A program made the translations under genes and the position numbers. DNA of 55,108 bases from Actinomycetota bacterium (GTDB taxonomy: Bacteria > Actinomycetota > Acidimicrobiia > Acidimicrobiales > Aldehydirespiratoraceae). The stretch's first letter is position 1, and the number at the start of each line of letters is the position of its first letter. Shown here piece after piece: positions 41,898-50,648 of the stretch. Where the stretch lies: positions 1 to 55,108 of the forward strand of contig JAPOHW010000020.1 of the NCBI GenBank assembly GCA_029979265.1. Reading direction: 5' to 3'. A model generated the notes under the pieces. The model was not told where the DNA came from. It searched no databases and was given only the letters and a program-made list of their open reading frames with translations.

Positions 41898-43051
41898 GGA
41901 TCGATGCCGAGGACCTGAATTCGTGTGTGCAGTGTGGGCTCTGCCTCCCCCACTGCCCGACCTACCGGGTGACCGGCGACGAAGCGCTGTCCCCACGGGG
42001 GCGGATCCGGCTGATGCGTGAGGTCCAGGACCACGGGGCTCCAATCACGAGTGAGATACGCCACGCATTCGACACGTGTGTGCAATGTCGCGGTTGCGAA
42101 CCTGCGTGCCCGAGTGGCGTGCCCTACGGCCGTCTCATCGAGTCGACCCGTGAAACACTCACCGGGGCCGGGGAGCTCTCTGCTCGCCCACAGCGGCTGG
42201 CCTTCAGTGTGCTGGCCTACCCCCGCCTGCTTCGTCTCGGGAGCACCTTGCTCGCTGTGGCAGTCCGTCTGCGACTCGCTCCCAAGCGCCTCGGACTTCC
42301 CCGTGATCTCCCGCTGCGACGAGCGAGACATGTTGCCAGTGGCGATGATGTCTATCTGTTCACCGGCTGCGTCATGGATGCCTGGCAGCGCGACGTCCAT
42401 CATGCCGGTCAGCGGGTGATGGAGGCCGCCGGGTTCGGCGTCACCCCGACGGCCGACCTCGCACCCTGCTGCGGTGCACTGCACACCCATGCCGGGCTCG
42501 GGCCTGATGCCCGCAGCCGGGCTGAGGCCACGATCGCTGCGCTGTCCGTCGACGGCGACCGACGCCCGATCGTGGTCGACTCTGCCGGCTGCGGCGCTGC
42601 GATGAAGGAGTACGGACATCTGCTGGGCACGGCGGAGGCCGAGTCGTTCGCTCAACGAGTCGTCGACATCCAGGAATGGCTCGCCGACCATCTGCATCGT
42701 CTTCCTGCGGTCAGCCCGCTCGATGTCTGTGTGGCGGTTCAGGATCCCTGCCACCTCCGGCACGTCCAGGGCGTCCACGCAGCAACCCGCACCGTGCTGG
42801 CGCCCTTCGTCCATCGGCTGATCGAGCTCGACGACGATGGCTTGTGCTGTGGCGCAGGCGGTGCCTACTCGGTTCTGCATCCCGGGATCGCCGGCGATGT
42901 TCGTGCTCGAAAGGTCGACGCAATCGATCAGGTCTCTCCCGATCTGGTGGCGAGCGCCAACCCCGGGTGTTCGATGCACCTGGCCGGGGCAGGCGTGGAG
43001 ACGGTCCATCCGATGGAGCTGATCGACCGCGCCCTCCACGGCGAAGGTTGA
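41888..43051 (+). CDS. glcF: Glycolate oxidase iron-sulfur subunit GlcF
   Basis: A 387-residue iron-sulfur protein. Two 4Fe-4S ferredoxin motifs occur near the N-terminus (CVQCGLCLPHCP and CVQCRGCEPACP). Two CCG-type domains follow with LFTGCVMDAW, LAPCCGALHTHAG and LCCGAGGAYSVLHP. It passes electrons from the GlcD/GlcE flavins to the membrane. The ATG at 41888 lies inside the glcE end. Confidence 0.93.
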   Translation: MDLRIDAEDLNSCVQCGLCLPHCPTYRVTGDEALSPRGRIRLMREVQDHGAPITSEIRHAFDTCVQCRGCEPACPSGVPYGRLIESTRETLTGAGELSARPQRLAFSVLAYPRLLRLGSTLLAVAVRLRLAPKRLGLPRDLPLRRARHVASGDDVYLFTGCVMDAWQRDVHHAGQRVMEAAGFGVTPTADLAPCCGALHTHAGLGPDARSRAEATIAALSVDGDRRPIVVDSAGCGAAMKEYGHLLGTAEAESFAQRVVDIQEWLADHLHRLPAVSPLDVCVAVQDPCHLRHVQGVHAATRTVLAPFVHRLIELDDDGLCCGAGGAYSVLHPGIAGDVRARKVDAIDQVSPDLVASANPGCSMHLAGAGVETVHPMELIDRALHGEG

Positions 43052-43055
43052 TTGT

Positions 43056-43084
43056 TTGACGCTGCTGACGACGACTCGTACCCT
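43056..43084 (+). promoter_or_regulatory. Candidate sigma70-type promoter of the carnitine operon
   Basis: TTGACG at 43056-43061 and TACCCT at 43079-43084 are separated by 17 nt, within the 86-nt gap between glcF and the carnitine dehydrogenase gene. The spacing is ideal and the gap is the largest in this plus-strand run. The -10 box is a weak match. Confidence 0.35.
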
Positions 43085-43137
43085 CGGATCATCCATTGAA
43101 TGAGACGTCCCGACAGACGGGACACAGGGGTGAACCC

Positions 43138-44631
43138 GTGGCCGAACAACAGACCATCGGCATCGTGGGTACTGGCGTCATCGGTTCCGGATGGGCGGTC
43201 CGAGTGCTCTCGCGCGGCTACGACGTCATTGCGTGGGACCCTGCCCCGGGAGCCGAGGAACGCCTTCGGCGTGCGGTGGAACGCTCGTGGGCGTCCGCAA
43301 CGAGACTCGGCCTGTTTCCCGGTGCAACACCCGATCGACTCAGCTGGGCTGAATCAGCCGAGGCGCTCGCAGCAGCGGCCAACTGGATTCAAGAGAGCGC
43401 GCCGGAAGATGAAGGGGTGAAGATCCCGCTGCTCCAGCGACTCGCTGCCGCATCGGCGCCCGACACGATCATCGCGTCGAGTTCCTCGGGGCTCCTCCCC
43501 TCACGCCTCCAGTCCGGCTGTGCGCATCCCGAGCGGGTGCTGATCGGACATCCGTTCAACCCCGTGTACCTCCTTCCCCTCGTCGAGATCGTCGCAGGCG
43601 AGCAGACCTCGCCGGCAGCCGTGGCTGCGGCGGTGTCCCATTACGACGATCTGGTCATGCACCCACTGGTCGTGCGCAACGAGATCGAGGGGTACCTGTC
43701 CGATCGCATGCAGGAGGCGGTGTGGCGCGAGATCCTCCACCTCGTCAACGATGACGTTGCGACAACCGACGAACTCGACACCGCCCTCGTCTACGGACCT
43801 GGGCTTCGGTGGGCGGGGATGGGCACCAACCTCACCTTCCACCTAGCCGGTGGTGAGGACGGTATGCGTCACATGCTCCGCCAATTCGGTCCTGCCCTGA
43901 AGCTTCCATGGACCAGGTTGGAGGCTCCCGAACTCACCGACACCCTGATCGAGGCGATGGCCGACGGCACCGACGCGCAAGCCGCCGGCCGGTCGATCGC
44001 CGAACTCGAACGGCTCCGCGACGACTACCTCCTGGCCGTCATGCGTTCGCTGCGTCCGCTCGACCTCGGCGCCGGTCGCCTCATCGCCGAGCGAGAGGCC
44101 CGCATCCACCAGGCCGGACAGAACACGCAACCGTGGCGGCCCGGCGACACCGTGGCGGCCCCACTGGCGCTCTACGAGGCTCCGGTCGAACCCGATTGGG
44201 TCGACTACAACGATCACATGACCGAGTCGGCATTCCTGCTCGCATTCGGCTGGGCCAGCGACAAGTTGTTCCGTTACATCGGAATCGACGAGGACTACCG
44301 GGCATCAGGTCATTCGTTCTTCACCGTCGAGACCCACATCAACTATCTGCAGGAAGCAGCGCTCGGCGACCCGCTGCACGTCACCACCCAGGTGCTCGGT
44401 GTCGATGCCAAGCGACTGCACTTCTTCCACGCCATGCACCACGCCGACACCGGTGAGCTGCTGTGCACCACCGAGCAGATGCTGCTCCACGTCGACAACA
44501 ACGAGGGACGCACTGCCCCGATTCTGCCGGGGCCAGCCGCTGCACTGGCCGCCATCGTCCAGGCCCACGCCGATCTCCCGGTCCCGGGTCAGGTCGGGCG
44601 GGTCATGCACATCCCCACCCCCGAGTCGTAA
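43138..44631 (+). CDS. L-carnitine dehydrogenase fused to betainyl-CoA thioesterase-like domain
   Basis: A 497-residue fusion. Residues 1-~320 form a 3-hydroxyacyl-CoA dehydrogenase-like NAD enzyme, with GIVGTGVIGSGW at 8-19, IQESAPEDEGVK, and HPFNPVYLLPLVEIVAG, as in L-carnitine 3-dehydrogenase. Residues ~340-490 form a hot-dog-fold thioesterase (WVDYNDHMTESAF and HINYLQEAALGD). Fused dehydrogenase-thioesterase genes for carnitine breakdown are known in other bacteria. The GTG at 43138 has AGGGG 7 nt upstream; a TTG at 43096 is a weaker choice. The downstream caiD and acyl-CoA dehydrogenase genes support carnitine or gamma-butyrobetaine as substrate. Confidence 0.87.
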   Translation: MAEQQTIGIVGTGVIGSGWAVRVLSRGYDVIAWDPAPGAEERLRRAVERSWASATRLGLFPGATPDRLSWAESAEALAAAANWIQESAPEDEGVKIPLLQRLAAASAPDTIIASSSSGLLPSRLQSGCAHPERVLIGHPFNPVYLLPLVEIVAGEQTSPAAVAAAVSHYDDLVMHPLVVRNEIEGYLSDRMQEAVWREILHLVNDDVATTDELDTALVYGPGLRWAGMGTNLTFHLAGGEDGMRHMLRQFGPALKLPWTRLEAPELTDTLIEAMADGTDAQAAGRSIAELERLRDDYLLAVMRSLRPLDLGAGRLIAEREARIHQAGQNTQPWRPGDTVAAPLALYEAPVEPDWVDYNDHMTESAFLLAFGWASDKLFRYIGIDEDYRASGHSFFTVETHINYLQEAALGDPLHVTTQVLGVDAKRLHFFHAMHHADTGELLCTTEQMLLHVDNNEGRTAPILPGPAAALAAIVQAHADLPVPGQVGRVMHIPTPES

Positions 44632-44654
44632 CCCGAACCAGGAGCCCCACAACC

Positions 44655-45815
44655 ATGGACTTCTCCATCAGTGACGAGCAGCAGATGGTCGTCGACACTG
44701 TCAGGTCCTTCGTCGAGAAGGAACTCATGCCCTACGAGGACCAGGTCGAACGAAGCGGGCAGGTACCAACCGAACTCGTTGAGCAGATCAAGCAACGATC
44801 ACTCGATGCCGGGATCTATGCCGCCAACATGCCCGAGGAACTCGGCGGTGGTGGACTCGACGACCTGACCATGGCGATGGCCGAGCGAGCGTTCGGGTGG
44901 ACCGGCTACGCACTCCAATACATCGTGGCCCGACCGTCGAACATCCTTCGCGCCTGCGAGGGCGACCAGATCGACGAGTACCTCCTGCCCACGATCCGTG
45001 GCGAGAAGGTGGATTGCCTCGCCATGAGCGAGCCCGATGCCGGATCCGATGTTCGCGGCATGACATGCAGAGCGGAACGCGACGGCGACGACTATGTCAT
45101 CAACGGCACGAAACACTTCATCAGCCATGCCGACCTCGCCGACTATGTGATCCTCTTCGCCGCCACCGGCGAGGAGGAGACAGCCCGAGGTCCGAAGAAG
45201 CTGATCTCGTCGTTTCTGGTCGACTTCGACACGCCGGGGGTGGAGCGGGTGGCGGGCTACAACTCCGTGTCCAACCGTGGCTACCACAACCTGATCATCA
45301 ACTTCGACGACGCACGCGTCCCGGCCTCGAAGATGCTCGGCGACGAACACAGAGGATTCGACGTCGCCAACGAGTGGCTGGGAGCCACGCGGCTCCAGGT
45401 TGCAGCGATCTGCCTCGGCCGGGCCGACCGAGCCTTGGACGCTGCGCTCGACTGGGCGGCAGAGCGCGAACAGTTCGGCCAGCAGATCGGCAAGTTCCAA
45501 GGGGTGTCGTTCAAGCTCGCCGACATGAAGCTCAAACTCACCGAAGCCGAACTCATGACCTATCGAGCAGCCTGGCTGTCCGACCGCGGCGAGATGTCGG
45601 ACTCCGACGCCGCCATGGCCAAGATCAGTGCAACCGAGATGCTGCAGTTCGTCAGCGACGAAGCAATCCAGATCCTCGGCGGCATGGGGCTCATGGACGA
45701 GCTCCCACTCGAGCGCATCTGGCGCGACGCCCGCGTCGATCGCATCTGGGATGGCACGAGCGAGATCCAACGGCACATCATTTCCCGGGCGATGCTTCGG
45801 CCGCTCGGCGCGTGA
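44655..45815 (+). CDS. Acyl-CoA dehydrogenase, CaiA-like (crotonobetainyl-/butyrobetainyl-CoA)
   Basis: A 386-residue acyl-CoA dehydrogenase of standard length. AMSEPDAGSDVRGM binds FAD and substrate, and the final IWDGTSEIQRHIISR is the standard FAD-contact motif. The LDAALDWAAEREQFGQQIGKF segment is typical. In an operon with a carnitine dehydrogenase and caiD it probably interconverts gamma-butyrobetainyl-CoA and crotonobetainyl-CoA. Substrate assignment is from context, not residues. Its stop overlaps the next start (GTGA). Confidence 0.9.
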   Translation: MDFSISDEQQMVVDTVRSFVEKELMPYEDQVERSGQVPTELVEQIKQRSLDAGIYAANMPEELGGGGLDDLTMAMAERAFGWTGYALQYIVARPSNILRACEGDQIDEYLLPTIRGEKVDCLAMSEPDAGSDVRGMTCRAERDGDDYVINGTKHFISHADLADYVILFAATGEEETARGPKKLISSFLVDFDTPGVERVAGYNSVSNRGYHNLIINFDDARVPASKMLGDEHRGFDVANEWLGATRLQVAAICLGRADRALDAALDWAAEREQFGQQIGKFQGVSFKLADMKLKLTEAELMTYRAAWLSDRGEMSDSDAAMAKISATEMLQFVSDEAIQILGGMGLMDELPLERIWRDARVDRIWDGTSEIQRHIISRAMLRPLGA

Positions 45816-47842
45816 GGTCCGATCGGCTGGCCCGCCTCCTCGACCCGCAGTCGCTCGCGTTCATCGGCGGGGCAGCCGCCGAACGAGCGATCGAACAGTC
45901 CATCCGAATGGGTTTCGAGGGGCCGATGTGGGCCGTCCATCCCACCCGCCACGAGGTCGGCGGCATCCCGACCGTTGCGACGGTTGACGATCTTCCGGGT
46001 GTGCCCGACGCAGTCTTCGTCGGCGTCAACCGGGGTGCTGCGCTCGAAGCGATACGAGCACTCGGCGCACTGGGGGCAGGCGTGGCGGTGTGCCACGCCT
46101 CGGGCTTTGCCGAATTCGACGACGCCGGAGGTGACCTGCAGCGCGAGCTGGTCCACGGTGCCGGGTCCATGGCCGTCGTCGGCCCCAACTGTTACGGCAC
46201 GATCTCGATGACGACCGGGGCCGTGCTCTGGCCCGATCAGCAAGGTCTCGATCGCTGCGAGCGAGGAGTCGGCTTCGTCACCCAGTCGGGCAACATCGCG
46301 GTGAACCTCACGATGCAACGACGCAGCCTTGCGGTCGCGCAGCTGATCAACGTGGGAAACCAGGCTGACGTGACGATCGAGGATGCCATGACTGCGCTTG
46401 CTGCCGACCCGCGCATCACCGGCATCGGCCTGCACATCGAAGCTCTCACCGACGCACGAGCGTTTGCAGCTGCCGCCAGCCTTGCAAACGAGCGCGGCAT
46501 ACCCGTCGTGGCCCTCAAGACAGGGTCATCGGCCCAGGGCGCCGCAATCGCAGCGTCACACACCTCGTCGATGGTCGGCAGCGACGACGCATACGACGCA
46601 CTCTTCGATCGGTGCTGCGTTCGTCGGGTTCGGTCGGTGCCCGAGTTTCTCGACACTTTGCATGTCGGCGCAATGATCGGACCCCTGTCGGGCAACCGCA
46701 TCGTGTCGCTCAGTTGCTCGGGAGGAGAGGCATCGTTGGTGGCCGATCGTGCCGAGTCGCTCGATCTCGACTTTGCGCCGTTCGCTCCCGAGCACCGAGC
46801 GCGGATCGCTGCGACGCTGAACGACTTCGTGGCGATCAGCAACCCGTTCGACTACCACACCTTCATCTGGGGCGACCGTGACCGGCTCACGGCATGCTTC
46901 ACCGAAACCCTCGCTGGTCCCCACGACGCCGCCATGCTGGTGGTCGACTTCCCCAGGTCCGATCTCGACGCAACGAGTTGGTGGCCGACGCTGGAGGCCT
47001 TTGCCGCAGCATCCTCGACAACCCGTACCCCTGGGGTCGTCACCTCATCGATGGCGGAGGGCCTCCCGATCGAGGTACGCCGCTGGGCCAACGATCACGG
47101 GCTGGCAACGGTTGCCGACATCGACACGACGTTGCGTGCACTCGAAGCGACGAGTCGATCCCCGACCGCTGCACGTCTGCCGCTGCCCGCACCCCCACCT
47201 GCAGCCACCGTCTCGATCGGAGAGGCCGCAGCCAAACGCCTGTTGGCCGGCACCGGCCTCGACGTCCCGAACACACAGGTTGTGGCCGCCCTGCCGTCCG
47301 CGGCCGTGTTGGCAGCAGACGCCGTGGGCTATCCCGTCACCGTCAAGATCGCCGGACTCGATCACAAGTCCGACAGTGCGGGTGTGCACCTCGATCTTCG
47401 AAACGCCGACGAGGTGAGGGCGGCCGTCGAGCAACTCGACGGCCTCGGTCCCGAACTTCTCGTGGAAGAGTTCATCGGCGACAGTCGCCTCGAAGTGCTG
47501 GTCAACCTCCGCGCCGAATACCCGCTGGGATGGTTGCTGACCCTGGGGGCGGGTGGGGTCCACACCGAACTCGACCGAGACACGGTCTCGTTGTTGCTCG
47601 CAGCAACCGACGACGAGATCGATGCTGCTCTGCGATCGTTGCGCATCGGTCCACGTTTCGACGGTTTCCGGGGTGCCCCGCCGATCGCCACGGTGGCGCT
47701 TCGGTCCTTGATCGCCGGGCTGAGCGAACTCGTCTCGACCAACCGACACATCCGAGAGATCGAGCTGAATCCTGTGATCATCACCGACGAGCGAGCTGTC
47801 GCCGTGGATGCGATCATCCTTCGAGAGGAAGACCATGCCTGA
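45812..47842 (+). CDS. ADP-forming acyl-CoA synthetase, fused alpha-beta
   Basis: A 676-residue NDP-forming acyl-CoA synthetase. The N-terminal CoA-binding Rossmann domain starts at LLDPQSLAFIGGAAAE. The succinyl-CoA-synthetase-like ligase domain has GFVTQSGNIAVNL and the phosphohistidine region AAIAASHTSSMVGSDDAY. A C-terminal ATP-grasp domain spans ~residues 460-676 with VTVKIAGLDHKSDSAGVHLDL and EIELNPVII. It should reversibly make an acyl-CoA from acid, CoA and ATP (to ADP and Pi). In this operon it may activate gamma-butyrobetaine or carnitine, replacing AMP-forming CaiC or the CaiB transferase. It overlaps both neighbours. Confidence 0.88.
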   Translation: MRSDRLARLLDPQSLAFIGGAAAERAIEQSIRMGFEGPMWAVHPTRHEVGGIPTVATVDDLPGVPDAVFVGVNRGAALEAIRALGALGAGVAVCHASGFAEFDDAGGDLQRELVHGAGSMAVVGPNCYGTISMTTGAVLWPDQQGLDRCERGVGFVTQSGNIAVNLTMQRRSLAVAQLINVGNQADVTIEDAMTALAADPRITGIGLHIEALTDARAFAAAASLANERGIPVVALKTGSSAQGAAIAASHTSSMVGSDDAYDALFDRCCVRRVRSVPEFLDTLHVGAMIGPLSGNRIVSLSCSGGEASLVADRAESLDLDFAPFAPEHRARIAATLNDFVAISNPFDYHTFIWGDRDRLTACFTETLAGPHDAAMLVVDFPRSDLDATSWWPTLEAFAAASSTTRTPGVVTSSMAEGLPIEVRRWANDHGLATVADIDTTLRALEATSRSPTAARLPLPAPPPAATVSIGEAAAKRLLAGTGLDVPNTQVVAALPSAAVLAADAVGYPVTVKIAGLDHKSDSAGVHLDLRNADEVRAAVEQLDGLGPELLVEEFIGDSRLEVLVNLRAEYPLGWLLTLGAGGVHTELDRDTVSLLLAATDDEIDAALRSLRIGPRFDGFRGAPPIATVALRSLIAGLSELVSTNRHIREIELNPVIITDERAVAVDAIILREEDHA

Positions 47843-48626
47843 TGCAGTTCGCACCACGATCACCGGCGGCGGAACCATCCTCGAGGTCGTTCTTGATCGA
47901 CCCAAGGCAAACGCCATCGACGCAGCCACGAGTCGAGAGATGAGCCGTGTCTTCGCCGACTTCCGAGACGATCCGACGCTGCGTGTCGCGATCTTGACCG
48001 GGGGCGGCGACCGCTTCTTCTCGGCGGGGTGGGATCTCCACGCCGCCGCCGACGGGGAGGCGTTCGAAGCCGACTATGGCGAAGGAGGGTTCGGTGGGTT
48101 CGTCGAACTGCCGAACCGAACCAAGCCGGTCATCTGCGCCGTCAATGGCATGGCGGTCGGTGGAGGTTTCGAAATCGCCATGGCAGCCGAATTCGTGGTG
48201 GCAGCCGAGCATGCTCGCTTCTGGTTGCCCGAAGCAGGGCTCGGCATCATCCCCGACGCCGGCGCGATCCGCCTGCCCCGCCACCTGCCGCCCGTGATCG
48301 CAAACGAGATCCTGTACGCCGGGCGTCGCTTGGACGCCGACGAAGCCCTTCGCTGGGGCCTGGTCAATGCGATGGTTCCCGGCGATCAGCTCATGGCGGC
48401 TGCTCGTGAGCTGGCCGGCCGCATTCTGGCATCGGCACCCCTTGCGGTGGGAGCGATCATGGAGATCGACCGCTCGACCTCGCATCGTTCGCTCGACGAT
48501 GCGTTCACCTCGATGCGTTCCGGCGGCCTGCCGATCTACCAACAGATGTTGGCGTCGGAGGACGCAGCCGACGGTCCCGGCCGGTTCGGCACCGACGACG
48601 GGCCGCCTCGCTGGAAGGGCCGCTAG
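47835..48626 (+). CDS. caiD: Carnitinyl-CoA dehydratase-like enoyl-CoA hydratase
   Basis: A 263-residue crotonase-fold enzyme that strongly resembles E. coli CaiD (261 aa), which hydrates crotonobetainyl-CoA to L-carnitinyl-CoA. Shared stretches include LDRPKANAIDAATS, RDDPTLRVAILTGG, RFFSAGWDL and the terminal PPRWKGR. Catalytic glutamates correspond to Glu113 (GGGFE) and Glu133 (WLPEAGLGIIPDAG). The ATG at 47835 lies 8 nt inside the upstream gene. This is the best single marker that the operon handles trimethylammonium acyl-CoAs. The stop shares a CTAG with the convergent alkylsulfatase gene. Confidence 0.88.
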   Translation: MPDAVRTTITGGGTILEVVLDRPKANAIDAATSREMSRVFADFRDDPTLRVAILTGGGDRFFSAGWDLHAAADGEAFEADYGEGGFGGFVELPNRTKPVICAVNGMAVGGGFEIAMAAEFVVAAEHARFWLPEAGLGIIPDAGAIRLPRHLPPVIANEILYAGRRLDADEALRWGLVNAMVPGDQLMAAARELAGRILASAPLAVGAIMEIDRSTSHRSLDDAFTSMRSGGLPIYQQMLASEDAADGPGRFGTDDGPPRWKGR

Positions 48627-50521
48627 GGCTCGACAATCCCGAAGAAACCGCTGAACGAGTCGAGGTTGCCGAGCAGCGTGCGCACAGACGCCTCACCCTC
48701 GACGGACACACCCGTCAACGACAGGAAGTCATCGACGCCGATCTCACCCTTCAACAGGCGGGCCAAATCCATCTTGGTCGACGTGAGCGAGGCCTCGGCA
48801 CCGTCAAGTCTGATCCCAGCTCGGTGATGGATCGCACAGTTGTCGAGTCCGATTGCATGATGTTCGTCGACATCGGTGAAGTGCCAGTTGATCTCGAAGG
48901 ACTCGCCGTCGAGATGCTCTGACTGCAGTCGCACGCCGATGAGTTCGACGAGCATGCCGACATCGAGCTGATCGGTGATCGAGCGACCGCCTCCCATGCC
49001 GAGACCTTTGCTGCCAGTCCGGAGCTCCATCGCCCCCATCAGATACGAGTCTCGCCACGGCCCCGATTCCGACTGGTACCCCATCTGTTCGAAGGTGTCG
49101 GCCTGCAGCAGCCGACCGGCCTCGAACTCCGGCTCGGCGAACACGAGATGGTTGAGCACCTCGCTGGCCCATCGGTAATCGCCTCCCTCATATGCCCGTC
49201 GTGCCTCGGCGAGCACTGCCTCTCGCCCACCCATGGCCTGTACGTAGCGTGTGGCGCTCTCCTCGGGTGGGTGGGGATTGAGGTGTGCCGGGTTGCCGTC
49301 GTACCAACCGAGATAGCGCTGGTAGATCGCCTTTGCGTTGTGACTGACCGTCCCGTAGTAGCCGCGAGTGTGGCTCTGGGTCAGAAAACAGGCCGGCTGG
49401 ACGAGATCTTCGGCAATCTCGCGCATCGTCATGCCGTGATTCGCCCGCCGCATCGTCTGGTCGTGCAGCCAGCGGTACATGTCCCGCTGGAGTTCGAGAT
49501 AGCGGACAGCGTCATCATGACCGAAGCGCGGCCAGTTGTGGGTCGAGAACATGACGTCCATCGCGCTGCCGAACAGATCGAGCGCTTCCTGGATGTACTT
49601 GCTCCAACTCAACGTGTCACGGGCCTGCGCACCGCGAAACGGCAAGGTGTTGTGCATCGTGTGGGTGCAGTTCTCCGCAATGCACAGCGCACCGAGGTCG
49701 GGAAACATGAAGTTCATCTCGGCTGGAGCCTCGGTTCCTGGCGTGTTCTGAAACACGACACGCACACCGTCGAGCAGCAACTCGGTCCCGGTGAGGCTGA
49801 TCTCTTCGGTCGGGGCAATCAGATCCGGCGCGGCACGAGGGATGCCCTTGCCCAGACCACTGTCGATGTGCCCCTGCGGGCCCATCGGCAGGAGCGTGCC
49901 GAACTGGTAGAAGGCACGACGCGCCATCGCCGGACCTGCGATCAGGTTCTCGGACACCGCTTCTCGCAGAAAACCCTCCGGCGCCAGGATCCGCACGTCA
50001 CCCCTGTCGACTGCAGACTTGTCGACGACGCCCAAGATCCCGCCGTAGTGATCGACGTGACTGTGGGTGTACAGCACCGTGGTGACGGGGCGCTCACCGA
50101 GCGTGGCGTTCGCCAGGTCGAGGCACGCTCGTGCCGTGAAGGCGGTGGTCAACGGATCGATCACGACCCAGCCGTCGTCACCAGCGATGAACGTGATGTT
50201 CGAGATGTCATAGCCCCGCGCCTGCCAGACCCTGTCGGCCACCTCGAACAGACCGTGTATCGCATTGTGGCGGCCGTGCCGCCACAGGCCCGGGTGCACC
50301 GGGGCAGGGGCATCCTCACGCTGGCGGGGGGAGTCGTAGTCCTTGACGTCCCAGGCGAGTCCCAGTGGCCCTTCGATCTCTCCGGTCTCGTGCTGTGCGA
50401 TCAGGCCCCGAGTTGCTCGCTCCCAGTCGTCCTCCAGGTCCAGGGCTGCGCCATGCGCTGCGTTGACGGTGGCGGTGTGGTCGGTGGCCGGCTTGGCAGC
50501 ACGAGGGTCGGGTTCGCTCAT
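48623..50521 (-). CDS. Alkyl/aryl sulfatase, SdsA1/BDS1-like (MBL fold)
   Basis: A 632-residue zinc-dependent alkylsulfatase cleaving long-chain alkyl sulfates. The MBL metal motif THSHVDHYGG, the second metal region IAENCTHTMHN and the FSTHNWPRFG segment are present. A helical dimerisation domain (ESATRYVQAMGGREAVLAEA) and a C-terminal SCP2-like lipid-binding domain follow. There is no clear signal peptide. The ATG at 50521 is preferred over one six codons earlier. An inducer or transporter gene is not adjacent. Confidence 0.92.
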   Translation of the reverse strand: MSEPDPRAAKPATDHTATVNAAHGAALDLEDDWERATRGLIAQHETGEIEGPLGLAWDVKDYDSPRQREDAPAPVHPGLWRHGRHNAIHGLFEVADRVWQARGYDISNITFIAGDDGWVVIDPLTTAFTARACLDLANATLGERPVTTVLYTHSHVDHYGGILGVVDKSAVDRGDVRILAPEGFLREAVSENLIAGPAMARRAFYQFGTLLPMGPQGHIDSGLGKGIPRAAPDLIAPTEEISLTGTELLLDGVRVVFQNTPGTEAPAEMNFMFPDLGALCIAENCTHTMHNTLPFRGAQARDTLSWSKYIQEALDLFGSAMDVMFSTHNWPRFGHDDAVRYLELQRDMYRWLHDQTMRRANHGMTMREIAEDLVQPACFLTQSHTRGYYGTVSHNAKAIYQRYLGWYDGNPAHLNPHPPEESATRYVQAMGGREAVLAEARRAYEGGDYRWASEVLNHLVFAEPEFEAGRLLQADTFEQMGYQSESGPWRDSYLMGAMELRTGSKGLGMGGGRSITDQLDVGMLVELIGVRLQSEHLDGESFEINWHFTDVDEHHAIGLDNCAIHHRAGIRLDGAEASLTSTKMDLARLLKGEIGVDDFLSLTGVSVEGEASVRTLLGNLDSFSGFFGIVEP

Positions 50522-50648
50522 CCGCCGAGTATGTCCCACTCCGTCACGACGGTCGCAACCACCGGCGACTCGTACCTTCGGTCGCCACCCGCTGACGCGT
50601 CGGAAGTGGCTCCACAGCCGACGGCATCGACCCTCGGCGCCGGATGCT

